Source of the DNA: BACL27 sp964203235
GTDB lineage: Bacteria > Actinomycetota > Acidimicrobiia > Acidimicrobiales > Ilumatobacteraceae
Direction of reading: 5' to 3'
Length of the DNA: 64,000 bases
NCBI GenBank assembly: GCA_964203235.1
Contig: CAXNLE010000001.1
Location: 1,121,742 to 1,185,741 of the forward strand
The notes beneath the pieces are model-generated. The model worked only from the letters and a program-made list of their open reading frames with translations, made no database searches and was not told where the DNA came from. Shown one piece after another: positions 7,729 to 16,959 of this stretch. The translations under genes were made by a program, and so were the position numbers. The number at the start of each line of letters is the position of its first letter. The first letter of the stretch is position 1.

Positions 7729-8808
7729 TTAGACCGTATCGATAAGTCGTAAAGCGACTTCATTGGCTAGCAGTCGCCCAGTGCGAGTTAAGACAATGCG
7801 ATCTTCGTGCTGTTCGAGCAACTCACTCATTTCTTCGAGATCTACTTCGCTAAACGAACCGAGCGGCACGCCCTCACGCGTGCGTACTAATAGTTGCAAC
7901 GCTTCGCGCTTGCTGGTCTGCGCGTCAAGAGTTTCGCTAGAAGATTCCGGTGATTCGCCGGCCATGACCAGTTCGATATAGCGCTCAGGAGTTCGCACAT
8001 TCCACCAACGACGACCGTTCAAGTGCGCATGCGCGGCACTACCAAAACCTTCATAGTTACCTTGCTGCCAATACAGAGAATTATGTTCACACTCATGACC
8101 AGGCTTTGCCCAATTAGAAATCTCATAATTCTTCAATCCGCTCGCTGATAACGCATCATCACAAATTAAATATTTGTCGGCTTGATCATCATCGTCGGGG
8201 TGACGATCTGGCTGCGTCGCCAAAACTGTGTTGGCTTCAACTGTCAACCCATAGGCCGAAACATGAGGCGGATTTAATGCCACGACGTCACTAATGGTTT
8301 GCGACCAGTCGTTAACTGTCTCGCCCGCTGCGCCATAAATTATGTCGAGATTAAAAGTTTTAAAGCCCGCTTCGCGCACATAGGCAACAGAGCGACTTAC
8401 ATTTTCGGGATTATGAGTTCTGCCAAGAGACTTCAAAACTTGATCAACAGTTGACTGCACACCAATGCTGACTCTGTTAACACCGCCGGCTATAAATTTC
8501 TGCAACATCGCCAGCGTTATGTCATCTGGGTTGCATTCGACCGTCACTTCAGCGCCAGGCGCCAACGGTATTTCAGCAAGCACACTCATCAATTCATCTG
8601 CCGGCACAAGTGTTGGCGTACCACCGCCGATAAATACGCTCGTCGCTTTGGGCATTTCCGCAGCGACACTGCACTGAATGTGTGTGCGCATCGCGGAGAG
8701 GTAGTCGCTCGTTAGTTGATGACGATCTGTGAATGTAGCGAAGGCACAATAGTCACACTTCTTCGCACAAAAGGGAATGTGAATATAAACACCGAAGCCT
8801 GGGTGCAC
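7729..8808 (-). CDS. hemW: HemW-like radical SAM protein (heme chaperone, formerly CPO-III-like)
   Basis: The radical SAM cluster motif CAKKCDYCAF follows YIHIPF at the N-terminus, then GGGTPTLVPADE, EVTVECNPDD, and the HemW C-terminal domain. HemW binds heme and a 4Fe-4S cluster and delivers heme to respiratory enzymes; this motif set separates it from anaerobic HemN. I prefer GTG 8808 (5 nt after the bldD stop, 360 residues) because family members begin just before YIHIPFC; ATG 8892 would add 28 residues with an unconserved CCSCHRRH patch and overlap bldD by 80 nt. It belongs to the leftward block with bldD, rsmE, dnaJ and hrcA. Confidence 0.88.
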   Translation of the reverse strand: MHPGFGVYIHIPFCAKKCDYCAFATFTDRHQLTSDYLSAMRTHIQCSVAAEMPKATSVFIGGGTPTLVPADELMSVLAEIPLAPGAEVTVECNPDDITLAMLQKFIAGGVNRVSIGVQSTVDQVLKSLGRTHNPENVSRSVAYVREAGFKTFNLDIIYGAAGETVNDWSQTISDVVALNPPHVSAYGLTVEANTVLATQPDRHPDDDDQADKYLICDDALSASGLKNYEISNWAKPGHECEHNSLYWQQGNYEGFGSAAHAHLNGRRWWNVRTPERYIELVMAGESPESSSETLDAQTSKREALQLLVRTREGVPLGSFSEVDLEEMSELLEQHEDRIVLTRTGRLLANEVALRLIDTV

Positions 8809-8812
8809 AGGT

Positions 8813-9340
8813 TTAGCTTTGTGTCGTCGGTGGCACGAACAACAAGTCAAGAGCGGCAAGTCTTGGCCCGACTTGATCAATTGGAATGTCAAGCATCACG
8901 GCGATCGCTCGGGTGTCATGCGCACGCACCGTTATAACTTTGCCATTGAAGTCTTGTCGCTGAACCTGAATCATCCGCAAAAAACGCTCAAGCATCTTAA
9001 ATTCAAGACCATCGCGCATTGAAAGTTTTGCGACATCGATTCGTAATTTCGTTGGCGCCGATGCACCAGGCTGATTATCTTCAACTCGCAATGGGTCACG
9101 TGGCAACAACTGATCAATCGTGACTCCATAAAATTTTGCCAACTTTTCGAGCCGCGGCACAGAAATCGCTCGCTCGCCTCGCTCATATGCACCGAGCACG
9201 GAAGCCTTGAACTGTTCATGCGATTGAAGTTCCACATCGCTGAGCGATAAGTTTTTTTGCTGGCGGATTGAACGCAGCCGCTCACCCACCATTCTTGAAA
9301 AGGGTGATGGTTCGCTTAGGTCTTCGTCAGATTGACTCAT
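8813..9340 (-). CDS. bldD: BldD-type transcriptional regulator with c-di-GMP-binding motif
   Basis: A 175-residue regulator. An XRE-type HTH lies at about 18-80 (ERLRSIRQQKNLSL, YERGERAISVPRLEKLAKFYG), the characteristic BldD N-terminal domain. The C-terminal domain keeps the c-di-GMP signature RxD-x8-RxxD as R128-Q-D130 and R139-A-H-D142. In Streptomyces, BldD dimerises through c-di-GMP at this motif and represses development genes. The gene lies between rsmE and hemW, possibly cotranscribed with them. Family and motif are seen directly; the regulon in this organism is unknown. Confidence 0.88.
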   Translation of the reverse strand: MSQSDEDLSEPSPFSRMVGERLRSIRQQKNLSLSDVELQSHEQFKASVLGAYERGERAISVPRLEKLAKFYGVTIDQLLPRDPLRVEDNQPGASAPTKLRIDVAKLSMRDGLEFKMLERFLRMIQVQRQDFNGKVITVRAHDTRAIAVMLDIPIDQVGPRLAALDLLFVPPTTQS

Positions 9341-9342
9341 GG

Positions 9343-10023
9343 TTAATTTCGTTTTCTTCGATAGTCCGACATTAGAACAGCGGCGCTCACCGCTGCTGTT
9401 TCTGCTCGCAAAACAGTCTCACCGAGCGAAACTAGACCTGAACAGTTTTCGGTCTCCTGTGGTGCAAAGCCACCTTCGGGGCCCACCGCAATTGTTCGAT
9501 GAGACGCGTCAAGGCAAACTCCGTTTGGGTCAGCAATAAACAGGTTGGCGATAGTCGACATCTCAATTACGCCATGAACGTTTGGCAACCAAGTGCGACG
9601 TGATTGCATAGCTGCTTCACGAGCAACTCGTCTAAGGCGCTCAATATTTTTATTTGATCGGTCATGATCCCAGCGCACCACACTACGAACGGTCGGAGCA
9701 AGCACAACAATTTCATCAACGCCGATTTCGGTGAGTTTTTGAACAGTCCATTCAGGACGATCACCTTTAACCAATGAAAACGCAACAGTTAATGGCCAAC
9801 TCGGTGCGGCAGTCGTAAAAACTTCACTAGTCGCTTCAATCGCTGCATCGGCACTCAAAACGCTTGAGTACCACTTACCCTTACCGTCACTCACCGTCAC
9901 GGTGTCGCTTGGCTTGACTCGTAAAACCCGCAGCAAATGGTGTGCGTCAATTTCGTCTAATACTGGTGCATCAATCGCATCGACAAACACATGTGCTGTC
10001 GAATCACGAAGTTCAGATATCAC
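9343..10023 (-). CDS. rsmE: 16S rRNA (uracil-1498-N3)-methyltransferase
   Basis: A 226-residue SPOUT methyltransferase. The N-terminal PUA-like part carries HHLLRVLRVK; the C-terminal knotted domain carries KLTEIGVDEI, AVGPEGGF (about 182-189) and LGETVLRAETA, the SAM-binding knot of RsmE. It methylates U1498 of 16S rRNA in the small ribosomal subunit. ATG 10023 overlaps the dnaJ stop by 4 nt, a common actinobacterial arrangement (hrcA-dnaJ-rsmE), and the stop is 2 nt before the bldD ATG, so translation is probably coupled. Confidence 0.92.
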   Translation of the reverse strand: MISELRDSTAHVFVDAIDAPVLDEIDAHHLLRVLRVKPSDTVTVSDGKGKWYSSVLSADAAIEATSEVFTTAAPSWPLTVAFSLVKGDRPEWTVQKLTEIGVDEIVVLAPTVRSVVRWDHDRSNKNIERLRRVAREAAMQSRRTWLPNVHGVIEMSTIANLFIADPNGVCLDASHRTIAVGPEGGFAPQETENCSGLVSLGETVLRAETAAVSAAVLMSDYRRKRN

Positions 10024-11177
10024 GAAAATGCAGACTTAATTTTCGATTTAACTCGACTCTCTTGTACAGAAAAAGACTCGCCACGAAGTTTCGCCAATTC
10101 TTCAAGCAATTCTCGCTCGCGTGCGTTCAATTTTTTTGGTATAAAAACTGCGATCTGAACCCGAAGGTCGCCTCGAACTTGATTGCGAGCGCGTCCACCT
10201 TGATTCAAGGACGGAACACCTCTTCCCTTCAAGACAAATTCATTGCCATGCTGAACGCCCGCTGGTACAACTAAAGTTTCGTCACCATCTAGTGTCGCCA
10301 AAACAAATTCTGCGCCAAGAGCCGCTTGAGAAATTGAAACTTTTACTTCTGTAATCAGATCATTTTCTTCGCGTCGATACATTTCGTGATCGCCAACTTC
10401 AATGTGAACGTATAAATCGCCGGCTTCTCCACCACGAGGGCCAACGCCACCACGACTGGTAACTCTCATCGTCTGACCTGCGGCGATTCCTGCCGGAATT
10501 TCAACGCTGTGTGTTTGCTCTCGGGTTACACGACCCTCGCCGCGGCAAGTTGCACAGGGCGTCTCGATTCTTTGCCCGGCACCACGACACTTGCCGCATG
10601 GGCTAGCCGTGACCATTTGACCGAGAATGCTTTGGCGTGTTCGACGAATCTGACCACTTCCACCGCAATCAGAACATGTTGTCACCGAGGTTCCTGCGGC
10701 CGCACCAGTGGCACTGCAATCATCGCAACGAACCGCCGTACGAATAGTCACGGCAGAAGTACAACCAAATACGGCTTGTGCGAACTCGATCTTTAATTGA
10801 GTTTCTAAATCTGGCCCACGTTGCGGACCAGCCGATTGACGTTGACCTCCTCCACCACCAAACGGTGAGTCTCCGCCGAAAAATGCATCGAAGATACTGC
10901 CGAATCCACCGCCACCAAATGGGTCACCGCCTGCACCGTTGCCTCGACCTCCTCCCGAAATTCCTGCTTCACCAAATTGGTCATAGCGCGCGCGAGTATT
11001 TTGATCAGACAAAACTTCGTAGGCCCGACTCAATTCTTTGAATTGCTCTTCAGCCTCAGGATTATTTGGGTTCGCATCTGGATGCAACTCGCGCGCACGC
11101 TTGCGATACGCACGTTTCAACTCTTCTTGACTCGCAGATTGCGATACGCCCAACAACTTATAAAAATCTGCAGCCAT
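10020..11177 (-). CDS. dnaJ: molecular chaperone DnaJ
   Basis: A 385-residue type I J-protein that stimulates DnaK. The J domain has HPD at 32-34, followed by a Gly/Phe-rich linker (about 75-115), four CxxCxGxG-type zinc repeats (CDDCSATG, CSDCGGSG, CGKCRGAG, CATCRGEG) and the C-terminal client-binding domains. It starts 7 nt after the hrcA stop and overlaps rsmE by 4 nt. The hrcA neighbour suggests heat-shock control, although I see no CIRCE operator upstream of hrcA in this window. Confidence 0.95.
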   Translation of the reverse strand: MAADFYKLLGVSQSASQEELKRAYRKRARELHPDANPNNPEAEEQFKELSRAYEVLSDQNTRARYDQFGEAGISGGGRGNGAGGDPFGGGGFGSIFDAFFGGDSPFGGGGGQRQSAGPQRGPDLETQLKIEFAQAVFGCTSAVTIRTAVRCDDCSATGAAAGTSVTTCSDCGGSGQIRRTRQSILGQMVTASPCGKCRGAGQRIETPCATCRGEGRVTREQTHSVEIPAGIAAGQTMRVTSRGGVGPRGGEAGDLYVHIEVGDHEMYRREENDLITEVKVSISQAALGAEFVLATLDGDETLVVPAGVQHGNEFVLKGRGVPSLNQGGRARNQVRGDLRVQIAVFIPKKLNARERELLEELAKLRGESFSVQESRVKSKIKSAFS

Positions 11178-11184
11178 AAATACT

Positions 11185-12189
11185 TTAACTTTCAGTTAAT
11201 CGACGACCGAGACGATCGCTAACAAGTTCAACAGTTGCCAAGGCCTGCGGATAATTCATACGCGTTGGTCCAAGCACACCAACTGTGCCAATGTTTTCTC
11301 CATCTGCCATAACGGGCGCCAAAACCACGGAACATGCCGAGAGTGGCTCAACACCATGCTCCGCACCAATTGCGACCGACAATCCTCGATTTAACATGTC
11401 GCGCACCAATGTAACGACGACATATTGCTGTTCAAGCGTGTGAAGAACATTACGCACGATCTCAACTGCATCAAACGCTTCAGCCATCTGTGACGCGCCA
11501 CCAACAAAGAACGTCTCGTCATTGCGGGTTCGGTCTAGAGATGCAAGAACTTTTTCGCACAATTCAGAAATACCATCAGCCGACTTGTGATTAGTGGTAC
11601 GCATCAATTGAATATCGCGCAATGGCGCATTAAGCATCAGTTTTTGCAATTTAAAGGCAGCATCAACGATGTTCTCATCTGAAATATCATGACTGATTTC
11701 AAGTTGCTCATTTTCAACAGAGCCATTTGATAATACAACGACAACGGTTAGGTGATGACTTGAGAGTCGCACGAGTTGCACCGACCGAATAACTGCAACC
11801 TCAACGCTCGGCCCAATCACCACAGACGCATAATTAGTTAGCTGGGTTAGCAACATTGAAGTTCGTTGTAAAGTTTCTTCGAGGCGAAAGTGAGCGTTCT
11901 CAAAGAAGCTGCCGACCTTAGCTTGCTCGATAGAACCTAGAGTGCCATTGGGTACAAGGTTGTCGACGAAAAAGCGATACCCCTTGTCAGTTGGTATCCG
12001 CCCTGCAGAAGTATGAGGATGAGTAAGGAAACCCTCACGCTCAAGCACCGCCATGTCGTTACGCACAGTGGCCGACGAGACTGCGAACTCTTGCGAATTA
12101 GCAATGTGTGAAGAGCCGACCGGCATTGCGGTGGCGATGTACTCCTCAACGATTGCTCGGAGGATGGCGGTTTTACGATCATCAAGCAT
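11185..12189 (-). CDS. hrcA: heat-inducible transcription repressor HrcA
   Basis: A 334-residue protein with the N-terminal winged helix (ILRAIVEEYIATAMPVGSSHIA, SSATVRNDMAVLEREGFLTHPHTSAGRIPTDKGYRFFVD), the GAF-like middle, and the C-terminal IGTVGVLGPTRMNYPQALATVELVSDRL segment. HrcA represses chaperone genes through CIRCE elements. AAGG lies 7 nt before the ATG. The 19-nt gap to the photolyase stop leaves little room for a separate promoter. No CIRCE inverted repeat is visible near the gene, so its operators are probably at groESL loci outside this window. Confidence 0.95.
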   Translation of the reverse strand: MLDDRKTAILRAIVEEYIATAMPVGSSHIANSQEFAVSSATVRNDMAVLEREGFLTHPHTSAGRIPTDKGYRFFVDNLVPNGTLGSIEQAKVGSFFENAHFRLEETLQRTSMLLTQLTNYASVVIGPSVEVAVIRSVQLVRLSSHHLTVVVVLSNGSVENEQLEISHDISDENIVDAAFKLQKLMLNAPLRDIQLMRTTNHKSADGISELCEKVLASLDRTRNDETFFVGGASQMAEAFDAVEIVRNVLHTLEQQYVVVTLVRDMLNRGLSVAIGAEHGVEPLSACSVVLAPVMADGENIGTVGVLGPTRMNYPQALATVELVSDRLGRRLTES

Positions 12190-12208
12190 TTGTTACCTTT
12201 TAGCCTAC

Positions 12209-13612
12209 TTAGATTACCGAGCGGTTGTTTTCTCCGCTAATTTTGTACCGACTTAAAGCCTCGTCGCGCTCTTGCGAATGATCAACCATCGGCGCCACAT
12301 AGTTACCGAATAGCCCACTTTGCGCGAGCCAGGGCGAATGAACAAATTTCTTCGACACGTCACGCAACTCTGGAATCCACTCTTTAACAAAATTGCCATC
12401 TGGGTCAAACCTCTCGCCTTGTAGCACAGGATTAAAAACACGAAAGTATGGCGCAGCATCAGTTCCAGTGCCAGCCGTCCACTGCCATCCGTGATTGTTT
12501 GATGCAATGTCACCGTCTACTAGATGCTTCATAAAAAATTTCGCGCCCCATTGCCACGGTAGATGCAAATCTTTAACCAAAAAACTTGCCGCAACCATCC
12601 GCAATCGATTGTGCATCCAACCTGTTGCCAACATCTGTCGCATTCCCGCATCAACAATTGGATAACCAGTATTTCCTGCACACCATTGCGCAAACTTCTT
12701 TTTAGCCTGCGCGTCAGTATCAACTTGAATACTGTCCATTTTCGGTTGAAGATTCTTCCATGTCGTGTGAGGTTGATGAAATAACACATCACCGTAAAAT
12801 TCACGCCAACAAAGTTCGCTGCGGAAGATGTCGTGATCGGCATTTGAGTCAAGTTCTGCCAACAATTGCCTTGGATGAATCGCACCGAACCTTAAGTACA
12901 CCGACAACTTGCTACATCCATCAAGGTCTGGATTATTGCGTTCACTTTTATATTTATTCAGACCAGTTTTCGAAAAATGTTCCCAACGCTTCCACGCCGC
13001 TTTTGCTCCAACATCGGCAATCCGCGCCGTCAAAACTGGGTCAGCCGGTATTTCTTGCGTCGCAACATCTGGCGCGCCATGCCAAGTTATGCGCGCCTTG
13101 CCGGTCGGCGCTGGCCACCCATGCGCCAGCCAAATCTTTGAAAATGGGGTGAACACGGCATACGGCGTGTGGTCTGCCTTGCGAACTGTGCCTGGGTCAA
13201 CTGCATATGGCGAACCAACATGATTCAATTTCGTACCGATGTTTTTGAGTGCTTGAGCAACCAAGGCATCACGCTTTTGGCCATATGGCGCAAAATCTTT
13301 TGCTGCGAAGATTTCTGTTGCACCAACTTCATTGGCAACTTGCGCAACTACGTCAACTGGGTCACCGATGCGAATAACTAGCGACCCAGACATTTGATCA
13401 TTTAACTCACGCAGCGAACGAAATAAAAATGCCAGACGCGGCGCACCAGAGCGTGTTAAGAACATCGGATCTAAAACAAACAACGGCACAACTTTGCCTG
13501 ACTGACTAGCTTTGCCGGCGGCAACTAAAGCCGGGTTATCTTCAAGTCGCAAATCACGACGAAACCACATCACAGTCGGGTTCACAAATACCTCAGATCT
13601 CTCTAGCGCCAC
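12209..13612 (-). CDS. phr: deoxyribodipyrimidine photolyase (class I CPD photolyase/cryptochrome family)
   Basis: A 467-residue FAD flavoprotein that repairs cyclobutane pyrimidine dimers with blue light. The antenna domain begins with TVMWFRRDLRLEDNPAL; the FAD domain shows ELCWREFYGD, the Trp-rich DAGMRQMLATGWMHNRLRMV and DGDIASNNHGWQWTAGTGTD, typical of class I photolyases. It overlaps the MFS gene start-to-stop by 10 nt, so it is translated from the same mRNA. Light-exposed habitat is a fair inference. Closest relatives could be cryptochromes, but the motif pattern favours a repair enzyme. Confidence 0.93.
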   Translation of the reverse strand: MALERSEVFVNPTVMWFRRDLRLEDNPALVAAGKASQSGKVVPLFVLDPMFLTRSGAPRLAFLFRSLRELNDQMSGSLVIRIGDPVDVVAQVANEVGATEIFAAKDFAPYGQKRDALVAQALKNIGTKLNHVGSPYAVDPGTVRKADHTPYAVFTPFSKIWLAHGWPAPTGKARITWHGAPDVATQEIPADPVLTARIADVGAKAAWKRWEHFSKTGLNKYKSERNNPDLDGCSKLSVYLRFGAIHPRQLLAELDSNADHDIFRSELCWREFYGDVLFHQPHTTWKNLQPKMDSIQVDTDAQAKKKFAQWCAGNTGYPIVDAGMRQMLATGWMHNRLRMVAASFLVKDLHLPWQWGAKFFMKHLVDGDIASNNHGWQWTAGTGTDAAPYFRVFNPVLQGERFDPDGNFVKEWIPELRDVSKKFVHSPWLAQSGLFGNYVAPMVDHSQERDEALSRYKISGENNRSVI

Positions 13613-14796
13613 ATGACTACTGCAACAGCAGCGCTAATTAATGTAATTACACCGCCATAAGCAACAGACCACTCTGGTGAAACATTGTCCGCGATCAAAC
13701 CCGTTATTGGTCCGCCAATCGGAGTGCTGCCCAAAAATGCAACAGCCGTGAGTGCCAATAGTCTGCCGCGCATATCAGGCGGTGATTCTTGCTGACTGAT
13801 TGCATTGCCAGAAGCGATCATCGCCGCTCCACCCAATCCAAGTGGCAAACTCCACAAAAATGCAACGAGTAAATTTGGCGCAAATGCCAAACCTATTGCA
13901 GATAAACCAAGTAACGCAATATTGCTGACGAACCAGCGCATTGTCACAACTTTAAGTCGCGCAGTAAGTAGCGCACCAGTGAGATTGCCGATACCTGTAA
14001 CTGCCATAATCCAACCGAATGCTCGAGCATCTCCCCATCTAAGGTCAGCGAGTTTCGGCAACGCCACACCATAATTAAAGGCGAAAGTGCTCACCATCAC
14101 ATAGACAGAGAACATCGTTGCCAAGCGCCGATTACCAGCGACAAATTTAAACACATCACGAACTGGTGAACCACCAGCGGGCCGGCGAATTGGCGGATAC
14201 ATCTCACTTTTTCGCAACCCAGTAATGCCATAAATCATCGCTGTATACGAAACACCGTTAAGAATAAATAGCCAGCCAGTGCCAAGTGGGCCGACGAGTG
14301 CAGTTGCGATTGCCGCGCCAAAAATTCTTGAACCCGTCATAACTGCAGTGTTTAAAGACATTGCATTCGGCAAATCAACTGGCGGCACTAATTCTGTCAC
14401 GAGCCCTCTTCGCGCAGGATTGTCGAATGCGCCAATTATCCCAAGCAAAAGCGACAACGCATAGATAATTGGAACATTTATAAAACCGGTTAAGTCGAGC
14501 ACGCCAATCAAAAGCGCCTGCACTGCAAGTCCAGATTGGGCAATCAAAGCAATTCTTCGCCGATTATGTCGGTCTGCCAAAGCCCCGCACCAAGTACCAA
14601 AAATTAACATCGGTAAAAACTGAAATGCGACGTTGTAACCAAGATCTGCTGCGTTGCCCGTAATCCGATAAAGCAAAAGAGATGACGCCGTTAGTTGCAG
14701 CCAACTACCAATATTCGAGACCAGCAGTCCAGCGAAAAAAAGTCGCGCATTAAAATATTTAAGCGAGCGAAAAATACCGCTCCGGTTATCAGACAT
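13603..14796 (-). CDS. MFS transporter, EntS/MFS_3 type exporter
   Basis: A 397-residue integral membrane protein with about 12 hydrophobic spans. The loop after span 2 reads GALADRHNRRRIA, matching the MFS motif A (G...DR..RR). Length and the NxAMSLN segment (PNAMSLNTAVMTG) resemble the MFS_3 group that exports siderophores and other small molecules. The substrate is unknown. It lies between lepA (13-nt gap upstream) and the photolyase (10-nt overlap), which offers no functional hint. Confidence 0.85.
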   Translation of the reverse strand: MSDNRSGIFRSLKYFNARLFFAGLLVSNIGSWLQLTASSLLLYRITGNAADLGYNVAFQFLPMLIFGTWCGALADRHNRRRIALIAQSGLAVQALLIGVLDLTGFINVPIIYALSLLLGIIGAFDNPARRGLVTELVPPVDLPNAMSLNTAVMTGSRIFGAAIATALVGPLGTGWLFILNGVSYTAMIYGITGLRKSEMYPPIRRPAGGSPVRDVFKFVAGNRRLATMFSVYVMVSTFAFNYGVALPKLADLRWGDARAFGWIMAVTGIGNLTGALLTARLKVVTMRWFVSNIALLGLSAIGLAFAPNLLVAFLWSLPLGLGGAAMIASGNAISQQESPPDMRGRLLALTAVAFLGSTPIGGPITGLIADNVSPEWSVAYGGVITLISAAVAVVMWR

Positions 14797-14809
14797 AATT
14801 TTTTCTGAA

Positions 14810-16594
14810 TCAGTCGTCGAGTTTTAACGCCGAGATAAACACATCACCAGGTATTTCAACACGACCAATTGACTTCATCTTCTTTTTGCCTTCTTTTTGT
14901 TTTTCAAGAAGTTTGCGCTTACGCGAAATATCGCCACCATAACATTTTGCTAAAACATCTTTACGTTTAGCTTTAACAGTTTCGCGAGCGATGAACTTGC
15001 CGCCGATGGCAGCCTGAATAGGCACATCAAACATCTGTCGCGGAATCAGCTCTCTGAGTTTCTCGCACATCCGCTTACCATAGTCATAAGCCTTGTCGCG
15101 ATGCACAATTGTGCTGAAGGCATCGGCGGCAATTGCATTTAGAAAGAGATCAACTTTTACTAAATCTGACTCGCGGTAGCCATCGAGTTCATAGTCGAGA
15201 CTTGCATAGCCCTGAGACCGACTTTTCATTTGATCAAAGAAGTCAACAACTACCTCAGCAAGCGGAATCAAATAATGCAACTCGACTCTCTCTGGCGAAA
15301 GATACTCAAGTTTGCCGAGTTCGCCACGGCGAGTTTGGCAAAGATCCATCAGAGTTCCGGTGTAGTCCTTCGGAGTAATAATGTTCACTTTAAAATAAGG
15401 TTCTTGAATCGACTTGATATATACCGTCGGCGGCAACTCTGCAGGGTTATCAACAATTTCTAGCGTGCCATCTGTTTTTGTAACTTGATATTGCACCGAC
15501 GGCGCAGTTGCAATCAGCGCCAAGTTAAATTCACGCTCAAGTCGTTCTTTAACAATCTCCATATGCAATAAACCGAGAAAGCCACACCTAAAACCAAAAC
15601 CAAGAGCGCCTGAAGACTCTGGCAGATAACTAATTGAAGCATCATTGAGTTTTAACTTCTGCAAACTCTCACGCAAAGTTTCAAAGTCATCAGCATCAAT
15701 TGGAAACAACCCACAAAAAACCATCGGCTTCGGATCGCTATAACCAGCTAGAGGCTCACTTGCTTGTCGTGCTTCGTGGGTTACAGTTTCGCCACTTCGT
15801 GCTTCACCGACATCTTTGATACCTGCGATTAAATATCCGACTTCACCCGGCCCAAGTTCATCAACTGGTGAAGGCACTGGGCGGCGCACACCTACCTCAA
15901 GTGCTTCGTGTACTGCATTAGTTTGCATAAATCGCAGCTTGTCTGAACTTCGAATACGGCCATTCATCACGCGAATTGACGAGACAACACCTCGATATTG
16001 GTCGTACTGACTGTCAAAAATCAGCGCTTGCAACGCAGCCTCTGGGTCACCTTTAGGCGCAGGAATTCTTTCGACGATTGCATCCAATAGCTCTGGTACT
16101 CCATGTCCGGTCTTCGCTGAGATTCGCAAAATATCTTCAGCGCGAATGCCAAGAACTTTTTCAATCTCCATTGCATATCGATCAGGGTCTGCAGCCGGAA
16201 GATCGATTTTATTTAAGGCGGCAACAATCTCTAAATTATTTTCAAGCGCTAAATAACAGTTTGCTAAGGTCTGCGCTTCAATACCTTGAGCAGCGTCAAC
16301 GACCAAGACAACGCCTTCACATGCAGCAAGCGAACGACTCACTTCATATCCAAAGTCAACGTGTCCCGGTGTGTCAATCAGATGCAGCGTGTTGCCCTTC
16401 CAGCTGACGCGCACATTTTGGGCTTTGATCGTGATACCGCGCTCACGTTCAAGATCCATCGTGTCGAGATACTGAGCTCGCATCGCTCTCGCCTCAACTG
16501 CATTAGTCATCTCTAAAATTCGGTCAGAAAGTGTCGATTTGCCGTGATCAATATGGGCGATGATCGAGAAGTTTCTTATTAAAGCTAAATCCAT
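14810..16594 (-). CDS. lepA: translation elongation factor 4 (LepA)
   Basis: A 594-residue GTPase that acts on stalled or mispositioned ribosomes. Its G domain is complete: HIDHGKSTLSDRI (G1), RERGITIKAQ (switch), DTPGHVDF (G3) and NKIDLP (G4). The unique LepA C-terminus with AKCYGGDISRKRKLLEKQKEGKKKMK is present, excluding EF-G. The ATG at 16594 is divergent from rpsT; a TAGAAT -10-like box for lepA is at 16638-16643 on the minus strand. Confidence 0.96.
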   Translation of the reverse strand: MDLALIRNFSIIAHIDHGKSTLSDRILEMTNAVEARAMRAQYLDTMDLERERGITIKAQNVRVSWKGNTLHLIDTPGHVDFGYEVSRSLAACEGVVLVVDAAQGIEAQTLANCYLALENNLEIVAALNKIDLPAADPDRYAMEIEKVLGIRAEDILRISAKTGHGVPELLDAIVERIPAPKGDPEAALQALIFDSQYDQYRGVVSSIRVMNGRIRSSDKLRFMQTNAVHEALEVGVRRPVPSPVDELGPGEVGYLIAGIKDVGEARSGETVTHEARQASEPLAGYSDPKPMVFCGLFPIDADDFETLRESLQKLKLNDASISYLPESSGALGFGFRCGFLGLLHMEIVKERLEREFNLALIATAPSVQYQVTKTDGTLEIVDNPAELPPTVYIKSIQEPYFKVNIITPKDYTGTLMDLCQTRRGELGKLEYLSPERVELHYLIPLAEVVVDFFDQMKSRSQGYASLDYELDGYRESDLVKVDLFLNAIAADAFSTIVHRDKAYDYGKRMCEKLRELIPRQMFDVPIQAAIGGKFIARETVKAKRKDVLAKCYGGDISRKRKLLEKQKEGKKKMKSIGRVEIPGDVFISALKLDD

Positions 16595-16655
16595 TAGGCC
16601 ATTTCTTTTAAGACTTTGATCTTCACGCCGAATTTAAATTCTACACGCCTCGTGT

Positions 16656-16683
16656 TTGGCAAGCCCTTACCCGCTGTTAGCCT
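16656..16683 (+). promoter_or_regulatory. promoter of rpsT (leaderless mRNA)
   Basis: TTGGCA (16656-16661) and TAGCCT (16678-16683) are 16 nt apart. The GTG start codon follows the -10 box after 6 nt, so transcription probably begins at the start codon itself. No SD sequence is present, which agrees. Confidence 0.55.
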
Positions 16684-16689
16684 TGCGAC

Positions 16690-16956
16690 GTGGCAAATAT
16701 CAAATCTCAGAAAAAGCGCATTATTACCAACGCCAAAGCTAACGAACGCAACAAGGCTGTTCGTAGTGAATTGCGTTCACGAGTCAAAGCCGCAAATGAG
16801 ACCGCAGGCACACCTGAAAATGCCGAGGCACTTCGCCTGGCCGTTAAGCGTCTTGACACTGCAGCCCGAAAGCGCATCATTCATCCTAAGCAAGCTGCTC
16901 GCCGTAAGAGTCGCTTAATGCGCAAACTCAACGCAACCGCAGCCGCTGCGAAATAA
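16690..16956 (+). CDS. rpsT: 30S ribosomal protein S20
   Basis: An 88-residue, Lys/Arg/Ala-rich helical protein beginning MANIKSQKKRIITNAKANERNK and containing HPKQAARRKSRLMRKLN near the end, both diagnostic of S20, which binds 16S rRNA in the 30S subunit. The start is GTG at 16690. It is divergent from lepA and convergent with holA (stop codons 3 nt apart), the usual actinobacterial neighbourhood. Confidence 0.97.
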   Translation: MANIKSQKKRIITNAKANERNKAVRSELRSRVKAANETAGTPENAEALRLAVKRLDTAARKRIIHPKQAARRKSRLMRKLNATAAAAK

Positions 16957-16959
16957 GTT

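Noticed and set aside
12529..12885. 118-residue frame overlapping the photolyase in another frame
   Set aside because: The photolyase frame has the full motif set here; the shadow has none.
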